A stretch of DNA of 64,000 nucleotides from Acetobacterium wieringae (GCF_001766835.1 NZ_LKEU01000042.1:33756-97755), one strand, 5' to 3'; shown: positions 15,660-23,700, counted from the stretch's first letter. The notes: generated from the letters alone by a model not told the origin. Numbers and translations are program-made.

Positions 15660-16429
15660 ATTTAAGGATCGCTAAACTGGGCTTTGCCTATCCCAACGGC
15701 AAACAGATTTTTACAGAGGTTGATTTCAGTCTGAAAAAGGGCGAAATATTCACCATCTTGGGGCCCAACGGTGCTGGAAAATCGACCTTGCTGAATTGCA
15801 TCGGCAATCTGAGTGAGCCGACACAAGGGGGAATCTTTTTAGAAAAGGATAATATTAAAGATTTGACACTGTGCCAGTTTGCTAAGCGGGTTGCCTATGT
15901 GACCCAGATCCACCAGCCGACCTATGCCTTTACCGTTGAAGAATTTGTTGCCATGGGCCGAACCCCCTATTTAAGTGCCTTTAAAAAACTGGGGCATCAG
16001 GATCAGCGGATGATTGAAGAAGCCATGGAACTGGTCAGGATCACCCATCTTAGGAGCAAAGCCTATACGCAGATAAGCGGTGGGGAACGACAGCTGGTAA
16101 CCATTGCCAGAGCCATTGCCCAGGAACCGGACTTTATTTTACTGGATGAACCCACCGCCCATCTGGATTTCGGGAATCAGATCAGAACCATGAAGCTGGT
16201 TAAAAAATTGTCGGATCGCGGCTATGGCATTATTATGACAACCCATAATCCGGATCAGGTGTTTTTTATTGGTGGTCGAGTCGGGGTGCTTAATCGCTCG
16301 GGGGTCTTTGAAATCGGCGTGGTGGATCAGTATTTATCCGAAGATTTGTTAAGCCGTCTCTACAATGAACCGGTCCATCTATTTTACTCAAATCAACTGC
16401 ATCGTAATATCTGTACTGCTGGGGCTTAG
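15656..16429 (+). CDS. FecE/BtuD-type ATPase (system 1)
   Basis: The 257-residue ABC ATPase shows Walker A GPNGAGKST (residues 38-46), a Q-loop in YVTQIHQPTYAFT, signature ISGGERQL near 141, Walker B FILLDEPTAHLD near 160 and the switch histidine in TTHNPDQ. It completes the importer of the cobalamin-riboswitch operon. Because the permease stop overlaps its ATG (ATGA), translation is coupled. No clear terminator follows; the next element is the promoter/hairpin leader copy 2. Confidence 0.92.
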   Translation: MNLRIAKLGFAYPNGKQIFTEVDFSLKKGEIFTILGPNGAGKSTLLNCIGNLSEPTQGGIFLEKDNIKDLTLCQFAKRVAYVTQIHQPTYAFTVEEFVAMGRTPYLSAFKKLGHQDQRMIEEAMELVRITHLRSKAYTQISGGERQLVTIARAIAQEPDFILLDEPTAHLDFGNQIRTMKLVKKLSDRGYGIIMTTHNPDQVFFIGGRVGVLNRSGVFEIGVVDQYLSEDLLSRLYNEPVHLFYSNQLHRNICTAGA

Positions 16430-16480
16430 ATATTTAGATTTGGGGCAGGGATATGATTTTTATACTAATTTCACAATATG

Positions 16481-16594
16481 TTATTGACAAATGTTAATAA
16501 TTAGGGTAAACTAACGTCAACTCAATCGTGTGATAAAAATAAGCCAATGAGGCATGTACTTCTTGAAAGAAGTTGTGTTTTGTTGGCTTTTTTT
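16481..16594 (+). promoter_or_regulatory. promoter plus hairpin leader, copy 2 (before fmdE)
   Basis: TTGACA 16484-16489 and TAAACT 16507-16512 have a 17-bp spacer. The -35 sits in TTATTGACAAATGTTAATAA, a near-perfect 20-bp palindrome. The terminator hairpin AAGCCAATG...TGTTGGCTT with the ACTTCT/AGAAGT inner stem matches copy 1 (8329-8443). Two of the substitutions (A to G) keep pairing by G-U, which supports an RNA structure. Confidence 0.7.
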
Positions 16595-16743
16595 GTAGAG
16601 GCGAATTAACAGAATTTTAAGGCAATTGCTCAGATCCGATTTGAAATAGGGGCTGTCACTTTTGAAAAGTGTCGTAGCAGTAAAGTGTCTTTGGAGTAGT
16701 GGTTTACAAAAACAGTTTAATATTGATGTCAATTATGTGTCTG

Positions 16744-16774
16744 AAGACTCACTTATGTGGGTCTTTTATTTTTT
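16744..16774 (+). terminator. terminator hairpin in the fmdE leader
   Basis: AAGACTCAC (16744-16752) pairs with GTGGGTCTT (16757-16765) around a TTAT loop, followed by TTATTTTTT. It lies only 24 bp before the fmdE start, so it would stop read-through unless relieved. This makes the 200 bp after the first hairpin a possible second attenuator. I see nothing else definite between 16595 and 16743. Confidence 0.7.
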
Positions 16775-16797
16775 GAAAATTTAAGGAGAAAAGAAAA

Positions 16798-17322
16798 ATG
16801 AATCAGGAATTATGGGAAAAATCAGTTGAATTTCATGGACATCATTGTCCTGGGTTGGCCATTGGCGTCAGAGCTTCACAGGAAGCGATTAAGGCACTCA
16901 ACATCTCTTTTTCAGAAGATGAAGATGTGGTGTGTATCACCGAAAACGATGCCTGCGGTGTTGATGGGGTGCAGGTTATTTTAGGCTGCAGCGTGGGAAA
17001 AGGCAATCTGTTGTTTAGAAATCGGGGGAAACAGGCTTTTACTTTTTTTAATCGCAACAGTGGCGAAAAAATCCGTCTGGTTTTAAAAGCTTTGCCGGAA
17101 ATGGAACGGGATGAAATGGAAGCCTTCATTTTAAACGAGCCTGATGCCAGCAAGATCTTTGATTTTAAAACCCCGGATTATGACCTGCCGGAACGGGCCC
17201 GGATTTTTCAAAGTGTGATCTGCGAGGAATGCGGTGAAAAAACGGCCGAGCATATGATCCGGCTGGAAAACGGCAAGAAAGTTTGTGTTGATTGCTCGAA
17301 TCCCTATACCCGAGGTTTTTAA
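16798..17322 (+). CDS. fmdE: FmdE family protein
   Basis: The 174-residue protein has the FmdE N-terminal domain with EFHGHHCPGLAIGVRA (residues 11-26; His and Cys ligands) and ITENDACGVDGVQ near 51. A C-terminal zinc ribbon follows (CEECGEKTAEHM and KVCVDCSNPY). FmdE was named for copurifying with formylmethanofuran dehydrogenase. In bacteria it often stands beside ABC importers and molybdo-enzyme genes, with no proven reaction. AAGGAGA precedes ATG. It heads a second FecBCD-type importer operon and shares its leader with the ECF unit at 8329. Confidence 0.9.
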   Translation: MNQELWEKSVEFHGHHCPGLAIGVRASQEAIKALNISFSEDEDVVCITENDACGVDGVQVILGCSVGKGNLLFRNRGKQAFTFFNRNSGEKIRLVLKALPEMERDEMEAFILNEPDASKIFDFKTPDYDLPERARIFQSVICEECGEKTAEHMIRLENGKKVCVDCSNPYTRGF

Positions 17323-17369
17323 TTAATTTTTGAGTGGGAAATGCAGTGAGTTGAAAGAGGAGAAAAGTA

Positions 17370-18479
17370 ATGAAAAATAGAATAAAAAAAGTGGCGATCA
17401 TTTTGTTAAGTTTAGTGATGATGGTATCTTTTGCGGCCTGCAGCAATGCAAAAGCAGATGATACCGAAAGTAAAGAAGTAGAGGCCACCACAAAGGTAGT
17501 AACCGACAGCCTCGGCCGTCAGGTGGAAGTGCCAGCCGAAATTGACAGTGTTGGTTCCCTTGGGGTGATGCGGCTGTTAACCTACATGGATGCCGTTGAT
17601 CTGGTTAAAGGTGGAACTGATATGGACAATGTTCAGGTGTTAACCCGTCCTTATACCCTGGTTAATCCAAATTTTGCCAGTTTAACGCAAATTGGGCAGG
17701 GTGGTTCCGGTGGTATTGTTCCTTTTGACGAAGAAATCGTTAAGTTGGCACCCGATGTCATTTTTGTCGTGTCGGATTATACCCAGTCTGATGAGTTGCA
17801 GGCAAAAACCGGTATTCCGGTGGTGGCCGTAGCCAGCCCCGGCTTATTTGATGGAAAAATGAGTGCCTCCATGGATCTAATTGGTCAGGTATTGGGCAAA
17901 GAAGATCGGGCCAAGGAAGTCAATGAGTATATGGATCAGGCACAAAAAGATCTCAATGACCGCACCAAAGATATTCCGGAAGCCAGTCGACCCAGTGTTT
18001 ATAATGGCGCTCTGAATTTCAAAGGCAAACACGGCTTTGACGGCACCAGCGGGAATTATGGCCCCTTTGTGGCCATCAATGCCAATAACGTGGTCGACCA
18101 AACCGGTCAAAAATCGGCCTTCTCCATTGACCTTGAACAGGTTCTGGCCTGGAATCCGGAGATCATTTTCCTGAATCCGGAAAATATGGATCTGGTCAAC
18201 GAACAATACACCCAGAACCCGGATTTCTTTAATTCCTTTCAGGCGGTTCAGAATAACAAGGTTTACACCCAATTGGCATATAATAATAACTACACCAATG
18301 TCGAAATTGCCCTGGCCGATGCCTATTATGCCGGTACCATTATTTATCCCGATAAATTTAAAGATGTCAATATTGAAAAGAAAGCCGATGAAATTTTTGA
18401 GTTTCTGCTGGGCGAAAAATTATATGCTAAATATACGGCAGCGGGACAGGGCTTTGGTCCACTGACAATTGGAAAATAA
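17370..18479 (+). CDS. FecB-type substrate-binding lipoprotein (system 2)
   Basis: The 369-residue protein has a signal peptide with lipobox SFAAC (residues 20-24) and a class III binding domain: TDSLGRQVEVPAEIDSVGSLG near 46, APDVIFVVSDYTQSDELQAKTGIPVVAV near 127, and a WNPEIIFLNPEN strand near 264. AGAGGAG precedes ATG. Its stop overlaps the permease start. FmdE-linked binding proteins of this type are usually annotated for iron, cobalamin or molybdate/tungstate. I cannot choose among these. Confidence 0.88.
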   Translation: MKNRIKKVAIILLSLVMMVSFAACSNAKADDTESKEVEATTKVVTDSLGRQVEVPAEIDSVGSLGVMRLLTYMDAVDLVKGGTDMDNVQVLTRPYTLVNPNFASLTQIGQGGSGGIVPFDEEIVKLAPDVIFVVSDYTQSDELQAKTGIPVVAVASPGLFDGKMSASMDLIGQVLGKEDRAKEVNEYMDQAQKDLNDRTKDIPEASRPSVYNGALNFKGKHGFDGTSGNYGPFVAINANNVVDQTGQKSAFSIDLEQVLAWNPEIIFLNPENMDLVNEQYTQNPDFFNSFQAVQNNKVYTQLAYNNNYTNVEIALADAYYAGTIIYPDKFKDVNIEKKADEIFEFLLGEKLYAKYTAAGQGFGPLTIGK

Positions 18480-19561
18480 TGGTTAATCAAAAAAAGACAG
18501 CCTGCGGCGTCAACTATGATCAATACATCTACCGTAAGATTCTGACGATCGTGATTCTGGTGATACTGACATTTCTAACCGCACTTTTTGCGATCACCGC
18601 CGGTTCGGCTGATATTCCGGTTACCGAAGTGTTAAAGGCCTTATTCGGTTTGGGTGCCGCCAAAAATGTACTGGTTACCGTCAACATCCGCCTGCCCCGG
18701 ATTCTGATGGCCATCGTCGGCGGGATTGGTTTGGCAGCGGCTGGCTGTGTCATGCAGAGTATCTTAAAAAATCCGTTGGCATCAGCATCCACCCTGGGGA
18801 TCTCCCAGGGTGCTTCCTTCGGGGCCGCCATTGCCATTACCTTCCTGGGTGGGGGCACCGTCATGGGGAACACTGCCGATGCGGTGACCGTCAACAACCC
18901 CTATTTAACCAGTATCTGCGCTTTTATTACCTCGATGTTTGTCACTTTTGTGATTTTGGGTTTATCGAAAGCCCGCAAGGCATCTCCTGAAACTATGATT
19001 CTAGCCGGGGTGGCCCTCAGTTCCTTGTTTGCTGGTGCTACGGCGCTACTGCAGTACTTTTCCTCAGATGTTCAGATGGCCGCCATTGTCTTTTGGACTT
19101 TTGGCGATCTGGGCCGGGCCAGTATGCAAAATATCCAGGTGGCGGCAATAGTGACGGCCGGAGCGCTGATTTATTTCATGTTTAACCGCTGGAACTACAA
19201 CGCCCTGGAATGTGGCGAACATACCGCCACCGGCTTGGGGGTTAATGTCTCCCGGGTACGGCTGATTGGGATGACGGTCGCTTCGCTGACGGCGGCGACG
19301 ATTGTATCCTTTGTCGGGATCATCAACTTTATTGGTCTGATTGCCCCCCATATCATGCGGCGCTTTGTTGGCAATGATTACCGTTATCTACTGCCGGCTT
19401 CAGCCCTGATGGGGGCGCTGATGCTATTGATTAGCGATACCTTTGCCCGGTTAATTATTTCACCGGTCATTCTGCCCATCGGAGCCATTACTTCATTCCT
19501 GGGGGCTCCGCTATTCTTATATCTGATATTTAAAGGAGTGAGTCACAATGCTGAAAATTGA
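18479..19561 (+). CDS. FecCD-type permease (system 2)
   Basis: The 360-residue membrane protein has family motifs RLPRILMAIVGGIGLAAAGCVMQSILKNPL (near residue 72), LGISQGASFGAAI near 103, LGVNVSRVRLIGM near 248 and NFIGLIAPHIMRRFVGND near 282. It starts on the last base of the preceding stop (TAATGG), a sign of coupled translation, and overlaps the ATPase gene by 14 bp. It is clearly distinct from the system 1 permease, so this is not a recent duplication. Confidence 0.9.
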   Translation: MVNQKKTACGVNYDQYIYRKILTIVILVILTFLTALFAITAGSADIPVTEVLKALFGLGAAKNVLVTVNIRLPRILMAIVGGIGLAAAGCVMQSILKNPLASASTLGISQGASFGAAIAITFLGGGTVMGNTADAVTVNNPYLTSICAFITSMFVTFVILGLSKARKASPETMILAGVALSSLFAGATALLQYFSSDVQMAAIVFWTFGDLGRASMQNIQVAAIVTAGALIYFMFNRWNYNALECGEHTATGLGVNVSRVRLIGMTVASLTAATIVSFVGIINFIGLIAPHIMRRFVGNDYRYLLPASALMGALMLLISDTFARLIISPVILPIGAITSFLGAPLFLYLIFKGVSHNAEN

Positions 19562-20303
19562 TGCTTTGGAATTTGGTTATCGATCCAACCGCAAAATTCT
19601 GGATCGCATTGAATTTGATGTTGCTAATGGCGAATGCGTCGCAATTCTGGGAAATAACGGGGCGGGCAAAAGCACCATGCTAAAGTGTCTGAATAAGATT
19701 ATCGCACCTCAAAAAGGCCGGGTCGTCGTCAATGAGGTCGATATTCTCAGGATGACCCGCCTGGACATTGCCAAAAATACTGCCTATGTTGCCCAGAAAA
19801 GTGAAGGGAGTCAAATAACGGCTTATGATGCTATTTTATTAGGGCGCAAACCCTATATTAAACTGGCGCCGAAAAAAGAAGATTACGAAATAGTTGAAAC
19901 GATTATTGCCAGTATGGGATTGGAACAATTATCACTGCGTTATATCGATGAGTTAAGCGGCGGTGAACTGCAAAAGGTGATGATTGCCCGGGCTCTGGCC
20001 CAGGAACCGAAAGTGCTGCTGCTTGATGAGCCCACCAGCTGCCTGGATTTAAAGAACCAGCTGGAGGTACTAAAGCTGATTCAGAATATTACCAAAGAAA
20101 AAGAGATAGCGGTGGTCATTGTCATCCACGATTTAAATTTGGCGCTGCGATACTGTGACAGGTTTCTCTTCTTAAAAGACAGTGAAATTTTCTGTTACGG
20201 TGGTTTGGACATAATGACCTCCGAAAACATTGGCGCAGTCTATCAGGTGCCGGTGGTTGTGGAATCCTATCAAAATCAGAAAGTCGTGATCCCTTTAACG
20301 TAA
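19548..20303 (+). CDS. FecE-type ATPase (system 2)
   Basis: The 251-residue ABC ATPase has Walker A GNNGAGKST (residues 35-43), signature LSGGELQKV near 137 and Walker B VLLLDEPTSCLDL near 158, then the switch histidine in VIHDLNL. AAAGGAG precedes the start within the permease gene. It closes the fmdE operon and is followed by a terminator. Confidence 0.92.
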   Translation: MLKIDALEFGYRSNRKILDRIEFDVANGECVAILGNNGAGKSTMLKCLNKIIAPQKGRVVVNEVDILRMTRLDIAKNTAYVAQKSEGSQITAYDAILLGRKPYIKLAPKKEDYEIVETIIASMGLEQLSLRYIDELSGGELQKVMIARALAQEPKVLLLDEPTSCLDLKNQLEVLKLIQNITKEKEIAVVIVIHDLNLALRYCDRFLFLKDSEIFCYGGLDIMTSENIGAVYQVPVVVESYQNQKVVIPLT

Positions 20304-20308
20304 AAAGA

Positions 20309-20346
20309 AAAGCTCTGGTTTGCATGTTGAATCAGAGTTTTTTTTA
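20309..20346 (+). terminator. terminator of the fmdE/ABC operon
   Basis: CTCTGGTT (20313-20320) pairs with AATCAGAG (20330-20337), followed by nine T. Confidence 0.75.
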
Positions 20347-20429
20347 TTGCCGTTGAGCTAAATAATACGATTGTCGCCTTTGAAGAATTCTGATAAAATG
20401 AATAAAAAACCAAAAGGAGGGCTGTTCTT

Positions 20430-21761
20430 ATGTCAGCATTCAAAAACACCGCACCGGTCGTCTGGTTATTGATAGCCATTGCCGTATTTATTGGCGGCAT
20501 GATTATGCTTTTAGACGTGAAATTGGCTTGGGATATTATTATCACCGGCATATCGATTATGTTAGTCGTCGTGGGAATAATGTACCTGTCAGCCATTTTT
20601 TTAAAAAAAGACGAAAGTAGGCTAAAGGAGTTGGGGATCGGGTTATTATGCCTGTTTGGGGGCATTTTTACCTACGCCAACCCGCAATTTTTGAAAGTTC
20701 CGTTCAGCTTTGTCATTGGTATGCTGGGGATCATTATCGGTTGTTTTGTTTTAATCAGTAGTTTGAAACTTAAGAGCGATGGAGCGCCCTGGGGCTGGAC
20801 CATGCTGGTGGCCCTGGTTTATATCGGGCTGGGTATTGACATGGCTTTTTTTGCCACCACCGGCCGGATTTTTGGCATCATTTTTGGAGTTTATCTGATT
20901 TTCTTCGCTTTTAATATCTTCGGCGATGCGCTGGTCAGTTTAATGAAACACAATAGCGGTGCTCAAAAAGCCAAGAAGCACATGCGCGTCTCCCTGCCGT
21001 TGGTATTTGCGGCTTTTTTACCGATGCGGATGTTAAAAAAGGTCAATCAACTGGTTGAAGAAGAACCGGATGCGCTGTTGTTATTGGAAGACCACAGCAT
21101 AGAAAGAACTACCGATATGGAAATATTTATCCACACCAGAGAAGGGTTGATTCCGGGAATGGGTCATGTGGATGCTTCAATTGGGGAGTGTGTTTACAGT
21201 TATGGCAATTATGATGATTCCACCTGGAAATTAGGAGGATTCTTAGCTGATGGTGTGTTGGTGGAGATGCCTAAAGAGGAACATGTAAAACAAGCCCTGA
21301 AAGTTGAAAAGAAAATTTTAATGGGATATGGTTTGTCGCTGACTCCGGAACAAAAAAGCGGGGTTCAGGAACAACTGGAAAAATTGCTTTCGCAAACAAT
21401 GCCCTGGGAACCCAAAGCAGAACAGGCCGATAAAGGTGAAATAGCAGGCGAGCCGAGAGATTTTTCCGATGTTTCCAGTCAGCTTTATAATGATGCCAAA
21501 GCAAGTTTTTATAAATTCAAACAGGGCAATGAATTTAAAACCTATTACGCCCTGGGAACCAATTGTGTTAAGCTGGTCGATACCATTGTCGGTAAAACCG
21601 GGATTGACCTGATCAAGGTCAATGGCATCATCACCCCCGGCGCCTATCTCGATTATCTGGATCGGCTTTATGACCGCGGCGATTCGATTGTGGTTTCCCG
21701 CACGCTTTATCAGGATATCGAAAATAATATGGCAAAAGATAACCGTGTCAGTTCGGTGTAA
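20430..21761 (+). CDS. membrane protein with DUF308-like and papain-like (NC-H) domains
   Basis: The 443-residue protein has six or so membrane segments in residues 10-175, with short repeats like HdeD/DUF308. A soluble C-terminal domain follows from about 190. In that domain the GLIPGMGHVDASIG histidine (near 245) comes before ALGTNCVKLVDTIVGKTG (Asn-Cys, near 377). That order and context resemble circularly permuted papain-like amidases of the DUF4105/YiiX sort, so cysteine-histidine catalysis is plausible. A hydrophilic linker with QADKGEIAGEPRDF separates the two motifs. AAAGGAGG precedes ATG. It is transcribed alone. Attack on a lipid or peptide at the membrane face is inference. Confidence 0.6.
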   Translation: MSAFKNTAPVVWLLIAIAVFIGGMIMLLDVKLAWDIIITGISIMLVVVGIMYLSAIFLKKDESRLKELGIGLLCLFGGIFTYANPQFLKVPFSFVIGMLGIIIGCFVLISSLKLKSDGAPWGWTMLVALVYIGLGIDMAFFATTGRIFGIIFGVYLIFFAFNIFGDALVSLMKHNSGAQKAKKHMRVSLPLVFAAFLPMRMLKKVNQLVEEEPDALLLLEDHSIERTTDMEIFIHTREGLIPGMGHVDASIGECVYSYGNYDDSTWKLGGFLADGVLVEMPKEEHVKQALKVEKKILMGYGLSLTPEQKSGVQEQLEKLLSQTMPWEPKAEQADKGEIAGEPRDFSDVSSQLYNDAKASFYKFKQGNEFKTYYALGTNCVKLVDTIVGKTGIDLIKVNGIITPGAYLDYLDRLYDRGDSIVVSRTLYQDIENNMAKDNRVSSV

Positions 21762-21787
21762 AAGTTGTGAAACCGTGCAATTAAATG

Positions 21788-22444
21788 TTACAGCAGTTTG
21801 AAATGGTTATTGGTGTATTCAATGATGCCTTCTTTCTGAAGCTTGGAAAGCACCCGGGATAAGGCAGAGCGATCCACACATAAAAAATCGGCCAGCTCAT
21901 TGCGGCTAAAGGGAATCTCAAAAGCGAGGTTTCCTTTTTTTTCGGCCTGCAGCGACAAATAGGAGAGGACCTTGTCCTGAATGGTTCGACGGGATAACAG
22001 TTGATTTTTATTACTCAGCAGAATGTTTTTTCGGGCCAGAATTTTTAGCAGATTTTCGATAAGCTGATTGTGAAAAATGCAGGAGTTGGGGCAGGTATTG
22101 ATAATCCGTTCGATGCCCAGAAACATAACACTGGCGTTGGTCTTGGCAAGCACAGTTACGGGGCTTTCTTTAACCCCGGCACTGGCAAAGGCTTCGCCGA
22201 AAATATGGCTGGGGCTCAGTTCGGTAAGAATCGAGCGATTGCCATAATAATCCTCTTGAATAACCTGAACTTCTCCCGATAGAATAACCCCGACTGCGGG
22301 AACTGGTTGGCCGGTTAGCAGGATGATTTCCCCCCGATCATAGGTTTTTACCTCACCACCGAGACACTGCAGCATGGCTTCGAGATTTTCATCAATGCCA
22401 TCAAATAGTTTAACTTTTCTTAAGACTTCGATATTTTTATCCAT
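21788..22444 (-). CDS. Crp/Fnr family transcriptional regulator
   Basis: The 218-residue protein has an N-terminal cyclic-nucleotide-binding-type beta barrel (LSGEVQVIQEDYYGNRSIL, residues 55-75) and a C-terminal helix-turn-helix (FSRNELADFLCVDRSALSRVLSKLQ region near 180-206). Four cysteines occur (CLGG, CPNSC, CVD) but not in the Fnr Fe-S spacing, so the signal is unclear. It is divergent from a ferredoxin-type gene with CPG repeats that elsewhere accompanies hybrid-cluster-protein systems. An HcpR-like nitrosative-stress role is therefore possible. The perfect palindrome at 22458-22471 is its likely binding site. Confidence 0.88.
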   Translation of the reverse strand: MDKNIEVLRKVKLFDGIDENLEAMLQCLGGEVKTYDRGEIILLTGQPVPAVGVILSGEVQVIQEDYYGNRSILTELSPSHIFGEAFASAGVKESPVTVLAKTNASVMFLGIERIINTCPNSCIFHNQLIENLLKILARKNILLSNKNQLLSRRTIQDKVLSYLSLQAEKKGNLAFEIPFSRNELADFLCVDRSALSRVLSKLQKEGIIEYTNNHFKLL

Positions 22445-22457
22445 ATTTTCCCTTTGT

Positions 22458-22515
22458 GTTGCATATGCAACGGTAGTTTTGGGTAGATTATATTATGATT
22501 AGCTCAAGAAATCAA
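22458..22515. promoter_or_regulatory. divergent promoter region with 14-bp perfect palindrome
   Basis: GTTGCATATGCAAC at 22458-22471 is a perfect dyad. For the minus-strand crp gene, TTGATT (22510-22515) and TATAAT (22487-22492) have a 17-bp spacer and the dyad lies just after the start, suiting self-repression. For the plus-strand gene a TATTAT at 22491-22496 places the dyad about 39 bases before the start, suiting Crp-type activation. Confidence 0.65.
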
Positions 22516-22543
22516 TACATGATATTTCAAGGAGGAAAAAAAG

Positions 22544-23347
22544 ATGATCCGAAAAATAATTTCGATAGATGAACAAAAATGTAATGGTTGTGGCTTATGT
22601 GCCGAAGCCTGCCACGAAGGCGCCATTGGTATGGTGGATGGGGTGGCCAAGCTACTGCGCGATGACTACTGCGATGGATTGGGGGATTGCCTGCCCAGCT
22701 GTCCCACTGGGGCGATTACCTTTGTGGAACGGGAAGCAGCTGCCTATGACGAAGCTGCCGTGCTGGAAAATATGAAAAAGAAAGAAATGGCTCAAAACAG
22801 TGGCGAGAAAAAAGCTGGTGGTTGCCCCGGAACGCATGCAAAAACGATTGTCCGGGAAAGTGCAGCAGCGGATGATGGTTTGGAACCACTGGCCTGTGGG
22901 TGTCCGGGCTCCTCGTCCAAGGCGATTGTTCGAGAGTCAGCAACAGCGCCGGAATCAACGGCATCGGCTGCTCCGGAGTCACAATTGCGACAATGGCCAG
23001 TGCAGATTAAATTAGCACCGGTTAATGCCCCCTATTTCAATGGTTCACATCTGCTGATTGCGGCAGATTGTACCGCCTATGCCTATGCGGATTTCCATAA
23101 TCGCTTTATTAAAAATAAAATCACATTGATTGGATGTCCAAAACTGGATGCCGTTGACTATGCTGACAAGCTGACGGAAATAATAAAGCTTAATGACATC
23201 AAAAGTGTGACAGTGGTGCGGATGGAAGTTCCCTGTTGCGGTGGTATAACAGCAGCCGTGACCACGGCTCTTCAGAATTCCGGAAAAATGATTCCCTGGC
23301 AGGTGCTAACCGTCACAACAGACGGAAAAGTGCTGGAAAATGTCTAA
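22544..23347 (+). CDS. dicluster ferredoxin-type protein with CPG repeats
   Basis: The 267-residue protein starts with two [4Fe-4S] motifs (CNGCGLCAEAC near residue 13, CDGLGDCLPSC near 43). A linker contains a tandem repeat, GGCPGTHAKTIVRESA then CGCPGSSSKAIVRESA (about 91-135). The C-terminal domain ends with MEVPCCGGITAAV. Proteins of this shape are found next to hybrid cluster protein or nitroreductase genes in anaerobes and are thought to move electrons. AAGGAGG precedes ATG. Only its Crp/Fnr regulator is a neighbour here; there is no hcp gene in the window. Confidence 0.8.
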   Translation: MIRKIISIDEQKCNGCGLCAEACHEGAIGMVDGVAKLLRDDYCDGLGDCLPSCPTGAITFVEREAAAYDEAAVLENMKKKEMAQNSGEKKAGGCPGTHAKTIVRESAAADDGLEPLACGCPGSSSKAIVRESATAPESTASAAPESQLRQWPVQIKLAPVNAPYFNGSHLLIAADCTAYAYADFHNRFIKNKITLIGCPKLDAVDYADKLTEIIKLNDIKSVTVVRMEVPCCGGITAAVTTALQNSGKMIPWQVLTVTTDGKVLENV

Positions 23348-23509
23348 AATACCATCGTAAAAAAACAACGAATTACAGAAACGGGTGGAGACATTATCCA
23401 TGTGGTTTCGGCAAAAGAACAATCCATGAAGCATTTGATTGATATTTTTCTGCTGCCGTGGAAGTCTCTCACGATGAATGAACACGGATTTGTTTTCAAT
23501 AAGTGACCT
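23348..23509 (+). pseudogene. possible in-frame remnant after the ferredoxin-type gene
   Basis: Directly after the TAA at 23345-23347 the same frame stays open for 53 codons to a TGA at 23507-23509. The conceptual sequence includes ITETGGDIIHVVSAKEQ and MNEHGFVFNK, which look protein-like, but there is no good start or ribosome-binding site. It could be the tail of a decayed gene or chance. Confidence 0.25.
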
Positions 23510-23552
23510 ACTGATAAAAATTTGTCCTCAAATTTATTGCCTAAAAAATACG

Positions 23553-23588
23553 GCCATATCCCGAATCTCCGGGGATATGGCTTTTTTT
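23553..23588 (+). terminator. intrinsic terminator
   Basis: GCCATATCCC (23553-23562) pairs with GGGATATGGC (23572-23581) and is followed by seven T. It separates the ferredoxin-type unit from the acs cluster. Confidence 0.92.
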
Positions 23589-23700
23589 CGATCAGAATAA
23601 ACAAAGGAAGGACCATGGCAATGAGAAATTAAATGAATTTCAGATCATGGAAGGTCAGATCCGATGCAAAAAAACGCAGGTCTTATCATGGTTTCGTAAA

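Noticed and set aside
22569..22775. Overlapping frames on both strands of the CPG-repeat ferredoxin gene
   Set aside because: They are shadows of the frame carrying the two CxxCxxC cluster motifs.
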